Source: Eudorina sp. 2006-703-Eu-15
Lineage: Eukaryota; Chlorophyta; Chlorophyceae; Chlamydomonadales; Volvocaceae
Direction: 5' to 3'
Length of the DNA stretch: 64,000 nt
Assembly (NCBI GenBank): GCA_003117195.1
Contig: BDSI01000245.1
Coordinates: forward strand, 1-64,000
The translations under genes and the position numbers were made by a program. Of the stretch, positions 9,501 through 24,206 are shown piece by piece. The notes under the pieces are model-generated. The model had not been told where the DNA came from. It ran no database searches and worked only from the letters and a program-made list of their open reading frames with translations. The stretch's first letter is position 1. Every line of letters begins with the position of its first letter.

Positions 9501-12500
9501 CTTGCTTAGCGAGCAAAATCATATAGACCAGCAAGCAAATGCCTATTATTGTGGGCACTTATTACCTCATCGCTACCATTACATGTACGTAGTACGTACA
9601 CGTAAATAATAAATGCATACACATAAATACGGTAACATCCATAAAAAATATATTTCTAAATCAAATATAAATTACATGCACATACACACGAGCTTGCGTG
9701 TGGTGGTTGGTGAAGCTCAACATACAGATGGTACGGTCATCAGTGTTTATCGATTGCTACCAACCCACCCACCCTCACCGGAGCAGAGTGCCATCTGAAG
9801 CGCCCTTGATGGCCGTTTGGCCAAACCAAAGTCCTTGCGTGGGCTTGAAGAAGCGCACATCCTCGCGGGCTCCGGAGCCTAAGTCAGATACCGCCTCTAT
9901 GAAGTAGGGTCCAGGATTGGAGCTGACATCGAAAGCCAAAAGCTCGACCGGGTTGCCGTCTGATTGTGCGCAGGTAGCAGACGGCAGCACGCAACAGCAC
10001 GCAGCAGGCACACAGCAGGCAGGCATACATGGGCTTATCAGTGTATGGCGGGGTAGTTTGCAAATACAGAAACCGACACAGCGAGCGAGACTGTATACAT
10101 TATTATTACTGTTTGTGTGGGCGGAAAATTAAGTAATAGGAACACATACATTCACAATAAGTAGATAGCAAACGCACGCGGACGAAGTTCGGGTACCGAC
10201 GTCTGTAAAATGGAAGACTAACTATTACAGTCCATCTATTTGCAGATATAGACGAGCGAGTCGTCTATAATTGACCAAAATACGTTTTTGTTATAGCTTA
10301 AAATTTAATCGTGCGACGTGTAATGCGCGCGTCAGAAAGTGCAGGTTATCGCAGGTTGACTTTCGTTGTTAGCCGCGGCCAGCAGTCAAGAATGAAATCC
10401 ATAGCCCAATTCGCTGTCGTAAAATAGCCAAGAACAACATATCTACAAGCTATTCATGAATTTCTGTCTGCTTCAGGAAAGCGGCTTGAAATAGCAAGCA
10501 AATGTATGAACAGAAGCAGTCAAGTGCTGTCCGCGTCCGAGTGATTCTAGTGAATCAAGAATTATATACATAAGGAGATATATTTATTTCTATATTCTCA
10601 GATGAAAAGCAACAGTACCTTGCACACTATCCGACTTGCCGTAACGGACAATTGCCAGTACGACAAGCTCTAAAATCTAAATAATTTCCGCAGCTCTGGA
10701 CGGACGCCAATTTTTACAACATATGTAATCAGCCGTCAAACATCTCGCTATCTGAATATGATGGTAGCAGTCATTTCCAGCGTACAGCCTACTCTCGACG
10801 TTAGTCGAACGCAAAGACGAGAGATCTATAGACGAAGAAAGTTCAGTGTCTGGTTTACTCCGCATGCAGCGCACTTGCCAGTCATCATAAAATGGAAAGC
10901 GTTCATGAACGATGTTCTTACAAGGAATGAGGGCTGATTTGCGTGTAGTTGTTTTGATGCCGTCTTTAGTTACTTTAGTATGTAGTTGATAACTATAGTC
11001 GATCACTATCTATATATAGACGATGCCGTCTATAGACGATGGGCATGACAGTCGATCACTATAGTCGACGTCGTCTATAGAGAGTGCCTATAGATAGACG
11101 GCATCGACTATAGTTCATCTATTGAGACCCATCAACTATTAGATGATGCTCCTGTCTATAGACGCTAGAAAAAATACAGACGGAGCGACCGACACAAGCA
11201 AGCATACACATCGCACCTCCGACAGCTTCGCAGGCAGAGCGGTCGGCATTCGGCGCGGTGCCTCTGGCGCACGGGGCACACGGCCCGAAGAAACCATTGC
11301 TGACTTGCCCGGCTGGGCAAGTCGCACAAGCTAGGGTGTCCAAGCTGAAGGCTGTACCGACGGGGCAGCCTGCAAGCAATGCATGCATGGCGGAGGACCA
11401 CGCACCATTATCAACAACGGCCAGGCTCTCCACGGTACCGATCGACGTAATATATAATCATTACGGCAATCAGCATGTGACTAATGCATTCGATAATACC
11501 GCGTTACCTATATATGTGTATGTTTCTAACATTAAATTATTACAAGTAGTAATGTGGTATGCAAATAAAGCTAAGCACATGCCGTGATGCGTCACAACTA
11601 TAGGCTCCGAATGACGTAATAAACCCACCAAAAATCTACATTTGTGTCGTACATATACAGCTCCTGCGTCCATGGCCTCGTTCGTTCATTGCACCACTCA
11701 CCTTCGACCGGCGCTTTAACCCTGTATATGTACTTGTTAATCAACCGGTCCATGCGCATGGCAGACAGTTCGCTGAGAGCGGAGGCGGCGTCGTATTTGC
11801 TTGATCCCAGCATGTTATTTGGCGAGAACCCATTGAGGCTGTCTGTGAGGCGCCACAATGTTCCATCCAGGCTAGCACCTGTAGCGCAACCGACGCCGGC
11901 ACCGCCGCGGGATGGAGGTACAATGGTGAACGGCGGGGAAGATATATGCTATATGTGTGTGAGCTCGCTCGCTGAGGTTCCTTACCTAGCTTGCTAGCGT
12001 AGCGCTGTAGCGAGATAAACAGCAACGAGCCAGAATTTGAACAACGTAGTGCATTTTTAATCCAAAATTTTTTGCATGGCTTTTGTTGGTTGCACCAACT
12101 AGAGGCAGCGCAGCCAACGGAACGCGGTGCACCCGGCTGGGTGGCGCACGTGTGCCGCCTGCGTATAATATATAACGGCCTAATTCGCTTGTATATATCA
12201 GCTTTTAGAACATTAGTAGAATAATCACTTGTAATGTGCAGGAATTTGTTTATGATGACATCTACACAATTTAATATCGCGTTGCCTCAGGTTAAGGGGG
12301 CGGCCTCCGCCGCACATGACTCGCTGGAGGATCACCAGGGAACCCCAGTAACCACCCAGTAAACGGTGGGGGGACTTGAACGGGGTCGTTGAATGGCTGG
12401 TGGGGTACCTACCGGCTGAAGGGCATCATCATCATCATTATCTAATTATCCGTTCTTACCTGTTCCACTGTCGGACCATATTCTTACAGCGGTGCTGGCG

Positions 12501-15500
12501 CTACCCGAACGGGCGACAGTTAGATCTTCACGAATGGTCATCTGAGGTAGGAGGGCATGCATTGCAAGCAGCACGAAAAATCCCTGATATATTTGTTTGT
12601 ATCAGTAGCAGAGACGAAAATGACGATGCATTCGTGCGTGTTTAGCTTGTTGGGTGCCACGCACTCGTCTAGCTTCCAGCCGGATGTGCATTATTGTTCA
12701 TTTCAACGATGTTCTCTGATATTCCTGTTTTTGTAGCCGTGTCATTTGATAGTTATTAAATGCTGCTCACATGGTTTCCAGCAGACGGTGTGCATGTTTT
12801 CCGGAACATATTTTCGTATATGCACACTGTGCTATATACGTAAAATAATTCGTCCGTTCTTACCAGGCGCTCGACTTCGTTGGGTTGGGGACCGACTGTA
12901 TCACTTCGGCGGAAGACACAGCCCATAGCCACGTACCTGCATCCATGTATCGAATAATTGAAGGAATTTATATATGTATGTAACAAGCAAGACAATAGAT
13001 GTAAAACATAATACATTGCGTGCCATACATCCCGGAAAGGAAAGCGCCACCACTGGCGCAGAGTTGGTACGACCTTAGACTCTAAACCCATTGCCATTAT
13101 CCCTATCTAAAATGATCCTGTCTAGCATGTTTCATTGCGTTGCAGAACACCAGTGAGGCCCGTGAGCACGCAGCCATTTGCATTATAGCAATACTTGCTT
13201 GTACCATAAGTAAACACCGGACAGCATATAACAAATATATTAAGCCTCCTACATATTTGAGCCAGGCGCTTACCCATCATACGGCGTCGGGCACCAGATA
13301 CCGAAGCCCCTGCTGAAGCCCCACTTTCGATACCAAGATTTCGGCGGCATGAGGGGCGGCCTCGAGCCGCCGCCCAGAAACGAATTCGTCGCGAAGAGCA
13401 GAGCGGGTGTACCGTTTCTGAAGCATTCACGCAGCAAAGAAGCAAGCAAGCGAGACGGACCAGTAGGTTTACCAAAAAGGAAAAAATATAAATTAAACGT
13501 AAATACAAAAGAATAAAGAGAAGAAATAAGTAAATACACACGCAATTATTAAGAAATTAAATAAGTAATCAAGTAAGCCCTGGTGTGCTTACACATGTAG
13601 CAAAATAGGCAACTTGATAAATTAATAAATAAATAGATAGTAAATAAAAAAATCACCCGGTATACATCGCCGGGTATATCTGACACTGTCCAGGGCAGCT
13701 ATCGGCAGCTATCGGGGAAACCACCTAAGCAAGCAATAGTCTACTGATGCGGCGGGTTGCTGCGCTTGATAAACCTTCACCCCATTCAACTGTAATTTAC
13801 GCTAGCGAAGGACACCGCAATTGAAGCTACCAAAGGACACCGTTGACGAAGCATACATATCTACGTACGTAATTCCCTTTTACATGCCAGCCAGCCGGCC
13901 AGCCTGGCCTCCCCACAAGTAAGACTTACGGCAGAGGGTCATTGTTGTAATTGTCGACTTCGATTCCCGTCTGGCCGAACCAGTAGCCAATTTTGGGACG
14001 AAAGGCTCGCAGATCATCATTTGCACCAGAACCGGAATCATCCGTCATAAACTCGAAATATGGGCCCGGATTTGCGGAGACATCAAATGCGACGAGCTCG
14101 GGGGTAACGGAGCCACCTGCGGCCGCACACAAACATTACATATGGTGACATATTTAACGTACTGTGTGTCGTCCACGGACAGGGGCTGATAACATGCGTG
14201 GATGGGATAATAATAAATATATTGTTTGCATCTTCCATCACTAGCGAAATACGACAAGAGGGTGCTGCGTTTTTTGCATGGACACAGATATACACCTCGC
14301 AAGTAGTTTTGATGCTAGATGCGCGCTGTCTGCCTGCTCAAGGGATGGATGGATAGTGGAGATATACAGATAGAGACGCACTTACCAACGAAGACGCATG
14401 CAGTGTTGGTTGCATCGGGCCAATGACCGAATGGGCAAGGTCCGCATCCCGTAGCGACACCCCCAGTGAGAGGGATGCTGCCACGTTTGCAGGTGTTACA
14501 GGCACCGGTAGCAAGGTTGAAGAATTGATCCGCGGGGCATCCTACACATACCGTGCAATTGTAAGGGAATGCAAAATATTTATTAGCAATCATCAATAGG
14601 TATTGGGTGTAAATATTGGGTGACCTACATAGTATGTAGGCGATGCAATTATGACACTAATACACCCGGCCTAGCGAATATGTAGATAGCCAGTCGTACA
14701 TGGACGTCAGGCATACATGCAGCTCCTGAACTCTATATCAACAATCGAGGGACCGAGATACATCTGCCAGTCATCGTCTCGTCGATACTTATAGCCCGGT
14801 GTGGGAGCAAATATATATCAGCACGGCAGTAGTAGATATTATCGTACATTGATTGTTGGGGTCACCCGCCGCCAATCAATCAAGCACCAACGTACATAGA
14901 TATATATTTAGGATGTGAGAACTGTTTGTTACCAACGTCAAATCCCTGGTAGGTTTTGAAGCGGCTTTCAGCGCTCTGCCTGATGCCTATCCACCCATGG
15001 ATGTAGTACATGCTGATAGGGTAGATACGTAGACACGTAACAGCGTGCCTGAAGACGTTACAAGGGTACGTTTGTTGGGGCAAGCACAGCCTAGGGTTTG
15101 GGTGGCGCCTTCATTTCCGTCCGGAAGCTACGTACACCAGTTCGGACCGAGCGAGCGACCCCTACCTACCGCTCGTACTGCTGGTGTTTATTTAGTTTAT
15201 TTAGGGTTTATCACGCGCGCACACGGCGGCCGGGTGCGTGATGACCGCTAATCGTCGCTTTCCTAGGCAGAGGCCTGCTCACGCAAACAAGCTACGGAAC
15301 GTACGTTCAGCCTGGCCAGTTACGTATCTTGCTTGGACGGATGGGCGGCCTGCCTGATACCTAACCACCCCTGCAGTGTTTCTACATACATTACATACAT
15401 GGACACTGTAACACGAGGCTGAAAAGCGCACTTGATGCTAAGTGGCTCGAATTCCTGTTACAGACACGCACGCAGACACCCCCCGGAGGTAGGAGAATGG

Positions 15501-18500
15501 AGCTAGGCACGTACGGGTTGGAGGGCTGGGCGAGCTCAGTTGCGGAACGGCAGCGAAGTAAACGCCTGAAAACAAAATCGGGTGCATGCGGAAAGCAAAG
15601 GCAGCAGGCAGTTTTATTCAAGGTAGTAAGAAACGATGTCAGTGAGGCAATAATCTGGTCGAGAAAGGTACGGGTATCAGCCAAAGAACGGCCATCCACC
15701 ATAGCTCGCCTCATGTCAGGGCAGGAACGACCTAGGTTGTTGCAGTGCTTTGCTTGATTACTTGGCGAACGTGACCTAGAACGGATATATATATATATAT
15801 AGAACGGATATATAGTACGGATATATAAACGGATATATATAGAACGGATATATATATATTATACCCTATATATCAACCCTATACATACCCTACAATATAT
15901 TTACATATATAATTATATTACTATGACCACGGAGTGATGATGTCAATGATATATTATTGCGTCCCGCCACCCCCGGCGAAAAGCAATACAAAGCCATGCG
16001 TGCGTGGATATATACTTTGCATTGCGTACGTAGGTACGTACGTTGGCAGTACAGCTGAAGGTTCATCAGCACAGCGCTGTCGTCTGCGGGCACACCCCCG
16101 CCCGATATGCCTGTGACCACCATGCCATCTGGGCAGCTGAACGTGGATTGGCTTGCAGTACTTGAGCCGAACCCCAGAATGCTGTTGACCGCCCATCCTG
16201 CATCGTACGGGATGCTGCTGAATCCTGTGTTCACGCAAACACATACGGGCGGGCGGTGCTTATTATTAGCTTGTTGTGCTTATTATTAGCTTATTATTAG
16301 CTTGTTATTAGCTTGTTATTATTATTTATATATATAATAATAACAATAATATATATATTGCATATGTGCAGGTGCATGTGTATATGTGCATGTGCATGAA
16401 TATGGATGTATATGTACGTATACATACAATAATAATACGACCGGAAGGAAATATTTATGAATTCCGTTGTTAGGATCCCAGCGAGCCCAGCGAGCGGCGG
16501 CAGCTACTCTACCAGTTCAACACCTGGTCGAGTATATATGATATATAAACTAGCAGTGCTCGCTGTCATCATCACAGACGGATGGTACGAAATTAGAAGC
16601 ACATCTGCGGCGTCAGCGGGTGACCTAAGGTGGCCGGATATATTCATTGTAAAAATGTACATGTATGTACGTAGTAAGAGCACGCACAAACCCTGCACGA
16701 CGACAAGGAATGCACAATATAAATGCATATTATATATAATATAATAACATATAATATATACGTATGAATCACAGTAATTACAGTGTATTTACATATCCCT
16801 AAACCCTAATACATATATATACCCCTCAAAAATACATTATATGTAAGTAGATTACATATATTACAAGTATATAGAAGCTGACCTACCGCCCAGATTCTTG
16901 GAGACCCCCGCACTGCTGTACAAGCGGGTGGGCATGGCTGCAATGCGGTAAGCCGCGCCGTCGCTGCAGGTGATTGTGACTGCCGCGATCCAGTTATTGT
17001 AGCCAGACTCCACAGAAATGATGACGACGTAGGAGCCAGCATTGCACATAGCCACGGCCGGGAACTGCATCATGCCATTCCATCGGTTCTCCGACAAGCC
17101 GTAGGCGCCCAAAGCTGGGCTCCACACGCCGACAGTGTCAGCTGCGTGCATATGTACAAGTGGTGGCACCAGCATTCCGCCGCCGTGCAGCAATGCAGCA
17201 AGTGCGTGCAGCACATGAATGCGCGCAGGCGTATATAAATTAATTGTGATGCACCGCGCGAATGTATAAAGAAATAAAACTGTCGCACATTCGCCCCCTA
17301 CCTATTTAACAGCGATAGATACACATACACACGCCCACGCACGCACAAATGTATCGACGTACCACGCACACATCGAGATACACAGACATGCAGATGAGCA
17401 ATGTGTGCGTAAACAAAGGGTAAATGGACATGTAGACGGACACGACGGACTCAAGAGGTATGTATATATAGATAGGGGTATATATATATATATAACTCTA
17501 TACATATATATACTGACGCACATATGGCACATGTAACTTACTTGGGACAAACGCATTTGACAAACGCATTTAGATACATTGATGATGAGAACATACCCTG
17601 CTCGACCAAAATAGATAATCTGTACCAGCAGCTTACAGAATCTAGACAATCAATCATTTACCAACCGGCGCCCTTTAACTATCTATCTATGCATTATTAA
17701 TAATAACATACATCCGTGATTGTCACGTGTGTACATACGTGAAAATCACGCATGCATGTAGGTAGATAATCCACCAACCAACCTTTGCAGCCAAGGTTCA
17801 GCACCTGGTCATCCACTGGTGGCTTGCTGACACTGAGCAGGTTGTCCCACATCACTTGGGCGACGGATACCTTTTTGTCGTTAGCGATGTTTATGAGCGA
17901 GTTACCGTCGCGGAACGTAAATTTTAGGCAATTGTAATTATCAACGCCTGCAGGGGGCGGCGGCGGCGCCATGCCGGCGGACAACGAACAAATGCCAAGC
18001 AATACGCTCATGAATATTGTTATTAAGGATGTCATACATACCGCGGACCCCGCGGGATCCGTCCACTATCGTAACATCTACAACATCTATCGATCATTTA
18101 TACGAATAATACATAGAACACACATAACGTCATTTATACTACTAGAAATGCACATATAATCATAAATGTGTGTGCATTTAAGATCGATATTATATGTAGG
18201 GTGACAAGGTGTATATTCCCGGCCATGGTCGTACATGTTTGTGCGTGTTGTGTTGTTCGTTGCATGGCGGGGCGCCTTAGTGCATGTATACGGAAATGTG
18301 TGCACACACGCACGCACACGCGCACACGCACGCACACGCATTCACACATAAGAAGGTAACTTTAAACCTACCTGGGAAGGCCGGGAAGCCGAACACCTGA
18401 AACTCCGGGATGTTCAGAACCCAAGGACATCCATTCGAGTTGCAAACTGTTGTGGGATTAAAATTCTGAAGGGAGACCCAGAGGCCTGCGACGGGAGTGT

Positions 18501-21500
18501 CCAGGTTGATCTCAATGACTGCGCCCTGTGTTGCTGCCTGCTTCCAAACAAGTGTGTTCCGTGCCACGCTGTCGCTGTTGTCTGATGAAATCGCATTCAT
18601 GCCCACTCGGACTTCGGCGTTCTGAAGGCGATATTCAAACCCCGGGCGATTGAGAATGACAATTCGCTGGATTATGTAGAACTGGGACAGCTGGAAACCG
18701 ATGTACGGTGTATAATCATATTCCGGTCCAGAGCTGACTGATCCCGGATATGCTGAATGGAACATCGTCTGGTTATTGCCGTCTGCTACCAAGGACACGC
18801 TGTTGTCCTTGGCAATAGAAGAAGCGACGGTCTGCTTGGAAGTGAGGACCAGATTGACCCCTGCACGTACACACCGCAATAATTTAAACACAGATATATT
18901 GATGGCAGGATAGAAGGCACTTTGGGTTTGGGTTATCTTATACAATTAACGAGGCTATGCTGCATGCCAACAGCGACGAGCAAGTGAGCACACATGTGCT
19001 CTAGCTAGCTACGTACGTACATATATATAGCTAGTGGATACTGTAGATACTGTATATACGGCGTGTGTGCGAGATCGGACGGAAGGGCGCGGAACATCAG
19101 TTGTTAACGCATGTGGAACAAACGAATCTGCGTTCGTTGGTGCGTCGGCACCGGGTTAGTTACGTCGACTGGTCAACCAGCGGCGCGGAAACATTATAAT
19201 TAACACGTTTACGTAGCTGGTCACACAAGCAGGGGGCTTTGAGCCGTCCGTTCGCAATATCAAGAATATCTTCGCCAGCAGCAGGGCCAGCAGCTACAGC
19301 AGCAGGACATACAGGCAGCAACAACACGGCAGGATGCGTGCGAGGCGAGCCATCCGTAGCTTGCTTGCACGCATGGCTTCATTCAGCCGACATATATATT
19401 GTTGTGATTTTTCGGTCCGACTTCGTCCTTATCATCTTAATGCTAGTTTGTGTTTCTCTGAGAGACAAGTTTGTCAGTCACGATCTACCTACTTGGTGGG
19501 TCTTATTGTACGGAACTTAGATCAATCGTGCGCCGCTGCTATAATATCTCTGCAGCTAGCATGTTTCCTTAGCTGAATGTAACATCTATCGCTCGCCAGG
19601 ACTTTGAGTGTGCCTGTGGTTCGAGGTACGATGTCAGCTCGCTTGTCCAGCTAGTGCTGAACTGGACGTTGGTCAGCTGTTGCAGCGTCAGGTCTGCGAC
19701 GCATTTTCAACATATATACGTAGCTAGACCGAGGCAGGACCGAGGCAGTTAGACCGAGGCAACGAGACTGAGGCCGCTAGGCTAGCTAGACCGAGTCAGG
19801 ACAAGTACATGAAACTATCCATGGATATAAGAGCTAAGAGAAAAACGGATGCATGCGTGGATGGGACTAATATTACAGCCGCCGATAGATATGTATCTGC
19901 ACGCACGCCTCCACGTGCGTACATGTGTATGCGTGTATGCGGGCGTGCCTAACCTACCTGCTGATGAAATGATTGGAGTTCCGAACACCTGGAACTCCGG
20001 AATGTTCAAAACCCAAGGACATCCATCTGAGCTGCTGGCTGGTGTAGGGTTTAAATTCTGAAGGGAGACCCAGAGGCCTGCTACGGGAGTGTCCAGGTTG
20101 ATCTCAATGACTGCGCCCTGTGTTGCTACCTGCTTCCAAACAAGGGTGTTCCGTGCCACACTGTTCTTGTCTGCTGATGAGATCGCATTCATGCCCACTC
20201 GGACTTCTGCGTTCTGAAGGCGATTTTCCCATCCCGGGCGGTTGAGAATAACAATTCGCTGGATAATGTATACTTGGGACAGCTGAAAACCGATGTACGG
20301 TGTATAATCATATTCCGGTCCAGAGCTGACTGACCCCGGATATGCTGAGTGGAACATCGTCTGGTTATTGCCGTCTGCTGCATTTGAAGCGTTGTAAGCG
20401 CTGCTGTCCTTTGCAACAGAAGAAGCGACGACCTGCTTGGAAGCGCGGACCAGATTGACCCCTGCACGTACACACCACAAAAATTACAAGAATAATGTCA
20501 CACATCAGACAGACGATGCACCAGACATTGTTTCACGGAAGGTTATCGTACATACAGTGAGGGCATTTGTTGTCCTTATAGTCGTTTGTTATCGTGTGTA
20601 CCTTAACATCTGCACTTTTAGCAGATCATCGGCTATACATTTATATATATGACTACTCTAAGCTTGATATTATTGTTGGTAGGTTCTGGCTGCCTTGGTA
20701 TAGCTGCTGTAATTATTTCTCTAACCAACCTTGTACATACTTTTTAGATATTGGGCTCCCTCAAGGTGCATAATATTTTGAATTTTGGAATGCCCTGCCA
20801 TGCCATACGACAACTTACAGTTGGAAGGAGTTACGGTCGTGCATGCCAATTTAATAAGGGGAAGGGGGCGTGGTCGCATAATGTACTTCGCACAATATTT
20901 AGGTCCTGCAGGAGAAATGTGACTTGCGCAGACGGCCCCGCTCAGCAATTATTCATGGCTCCCGCCCAACGCAATTTACAATCCCAAAATTGGCCGCCCC
21001 AGCAATACGTTTTAAAAAACCCTAAACCCTATCACTACTATCTGAAAGGTTTCTACGTGACACGTACGAAATGTAAGGTGTTCCGTATTGGTAATCTGTG
21101 AATACGGAGTGTCTTTTGCCGTACATACGGTGCGTGTACGAGCCATTGTGGCTCTTGTGTCGCTGCTTGCGAATACATTTCGTGGTAGTGCGCCCTCACC
21201 CGGCCCTACCCTATCACGAACACGTTATTCTCTGCGTGCAGGTAATCTTTTGTAACGTAATCTTTGCATGAAAACGTGAACAGCGCCACATCAATGATGC
21301 ACTGCGTGAGCAGCACAGGGGACCACGCACACACTATCGCATACTCACTCTTGACGTACAGGCAGGACCCCTCGGACGGCGTCAGCGGCGTGGCGCTCGA
21401 CTTAATCAATCCGTACTCATTGAAGGCCAGGCACTTCGGGTTGTCGTTGCAGGCGTTGGACGCGTTCTTGCCGTAGTATCCGAGATCATCGCCGCTGTGG

Positions 21501-24165
21501 TCGACGTCTGGCAGAGAGCTGTAACCCGGAAGCTGCTGGCAGAGCGTAGGTGGGCGAGGCGGGCTGGGCGGACTAGGCGGAGCAGGTGGACTGGGTGGAG
21601 TAGGTGGGGCAGGTGGACGAGGCGACGGCGGCGGAGGAGGAGATGGTGGGGCTGCAGGCCGCAGGCCAGGCACGCAGGGGGCCGGAGGATGTATGGGAAA
21701 GTAAACGAACGAGTCGTCACGGAGCACCGGTTACTCCACGCACCATCATTTTGGCATCCACTGCAGGTCTGCAATTCTGATCTATATCTGTAACAAACGT
21801 CTATCGGTTTTATGAATGAATGAATGACCGTTACCGTTAATGAATAACCCTAGCGGACCCGAAAGGGATCACCGGTGTATACCAGGGCAAACCCCAGCAG
21901 GCCCCACCGCCAAGGCGGCAAGACACCTCCACACCTCAACGCCGCACACAAAGTCACACCGGGCCATGACCCCATCCAGCCAGACACCGAAGCAAGCAGC
22001 GGGGCAACACCGACTACCAAAGTGATAGCAGAGAGCGCAGCGTGGCAAGTGATAGGCACAGCAGAGGGCCGAACCCCCAGAAGTGGATCAAGCCAACCAC
22101 AGGGGAGGTCGCCCACACCACCCACACAGGCACCCCATTACCCAGCTACAAGCACCCTTGAGGCACCCAGCGCTGCACCCTCTCTAGGTCTTGAAAGACT
22201 TGGAAGGTTATATATACTTCATCACACGCGTGCATAATATTGGTAGTCCATTCATGCAAACAACCTGATATATATTATTATATAAAATACTAATCTCATA
22301 ATATTGTATAAAAATAGTAATTTCATATATTAATAATATTGTTCCAGATAATAGAATGATATTTAGTGAGAATTGATGTGATTATAACAACGCACATTAT
22401 AACAGAGACTTGCTCGTTCAGGCTGATGGCATGCATGAAGCCCCAGTATTATGCATGCGTCATGCTATTCAAATTAGCAATATACGCTTAGCCAGCTGCA
22501 GATTTGTGTCGGGCATCCTTGATTCGTAGGGAGGTGCCATCCGGTGCCTTGCTATCTAGCTAGGTACCTGTGTGCGTGCATCCATGGCTAGCTAGTTCGT
22601 CCGTCCATACATTCCGTGTAATAACACGTACAGCTTGCACACGCACACGCACACGCACACGCACACGCACACGCACACGCACACGCACACGCACACGCAC
22701 ACGCACACGCACACGCACACGCACACGCACACGCACACGCACACGCACACGCACACGCACACGCACACGCACACGCACACGCACACGCACACGCACACGC
22801 ACACGCACACGCACACGCACACGCACACGCACACGCACACGCACACGCCACACGCACACGCACACGCACACGCACACGCACACGCACACGCACACGCACA
22901 CGCACACGCACACGCACACGCACACGCACACGCCCCACACGCACACGCACACGCACACGCACACGCACACGCACACGCACACGCACACGCACACGCACAC
23001 GCACACGCACACGCACACGCACACGCACACGCACACGCACACGCACACGCACACGCACACGCACACGCACACGCACACGCACACGCACACGCACACGCAC
23101 ACGCACACGCACACGCACACGCACACGCACACGCACACGCACACGCACACGCACACGCACACGCACACGCACACGCACACGCACACGCACACGCACACGC
23201 ACACGCACACGCACACGCACACGCACACGCACACGCACACGCACACGCACACGCACACGCACACGCACACGCACACGCACACGCACATTGATACGTAAGT
23301 ACGTAGCTTTTAACCTACCTGGGAAGGCCGGAAAGCCAAACACCTGGAACTCCGGAATGTTCAGAACCCAGGGACATCCATCCGAGTTGCAAACTGTTGT
23401 GGGATTAAAATTCTGAAGGGATACCCAGAAGCCAGCAACGGGAGTGTCCAGGTTGATCTCAATAACTGCGCCCTGTGTTGCGTTCTGCTTCCAGACAAGG
23501 GTGTTTTGTGCCACACTGTTCTTGTCTGATGAGATCGCATTCATGCCCACTCGGACTTCTGCGTTCTGAAGGCGATATTCAAACCCCGGGCGGTTGAGAA
23601 TAACAATTCGCTGGATAATGTATACTTGGGACAGCTGGAAACCGATGTACGGTGTACAATCATATTCCGGTCCAGAGCTGACTGATCCCGGATATGCGGA
23701 GTGAAATCCCGTCTGGTTATTCCCGTCCGCTGCCAAGGACACGCTGTTGTCCTTGGCAATAGAAGAAGCCACGGCCTGCTTGGAAGTGAGGACCAGATTG
23801 ACCCCTGCACGTACACACCGTAATGTAAACACAGATGGCAGGATAGAAGGGACGCGGTTTGGGTTATCTTGTATACAATTAACGAGGGCATGCTGCACGT
23901 CAACAGCGACGACTGAGCACACATGCGCATTAGCTACGTTGGTACATATATATAGCTAATGGATAATAAAAATAGTAATAATAATGTATTACGCCGGGCA
24001 ACACCCTGGCGTGTGTTAAGGGGACAGAGACGATGAGGCTAATTAGAGCCCATACGCCGCCGTCACCGGCCCTGAGTCAAAGAGTTCCCTTATAGCCCAC
24101 CCCGGTGCGTTCATTGGCGGGTTGTGGGGGTACGGGAATTAGCTCCAGTACCCGTCTACGTATCA

Positions 24166-24206
<41 letters not shown>

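Noticed and set aside
13122..13260. Possible exon with several Cys between Vps62 parts B and C of copy 1
   Set aside because: Parts B and C already join in phase 2 and the paralogous module has nothing there; splice sites are poor.
17948..18035. Signal-peptide-like segment MTSLITIFMSVLLGICSLSA as a start of a separate gene
   Set aside because: A good acceptor (CCCCTGCAG) at the LysM-like exon border restores phase 1 with the upstream F5/8C exon, so the segment fits intron sequence better; not fully excluded.
22560..23298. Several 200+ residue open frames of alternating Cys-Val, Thr-His, Arg-Val or His-Ala
   Set aside because: They are translations of the (CACACG)n microsatellite in both strands and several frames.
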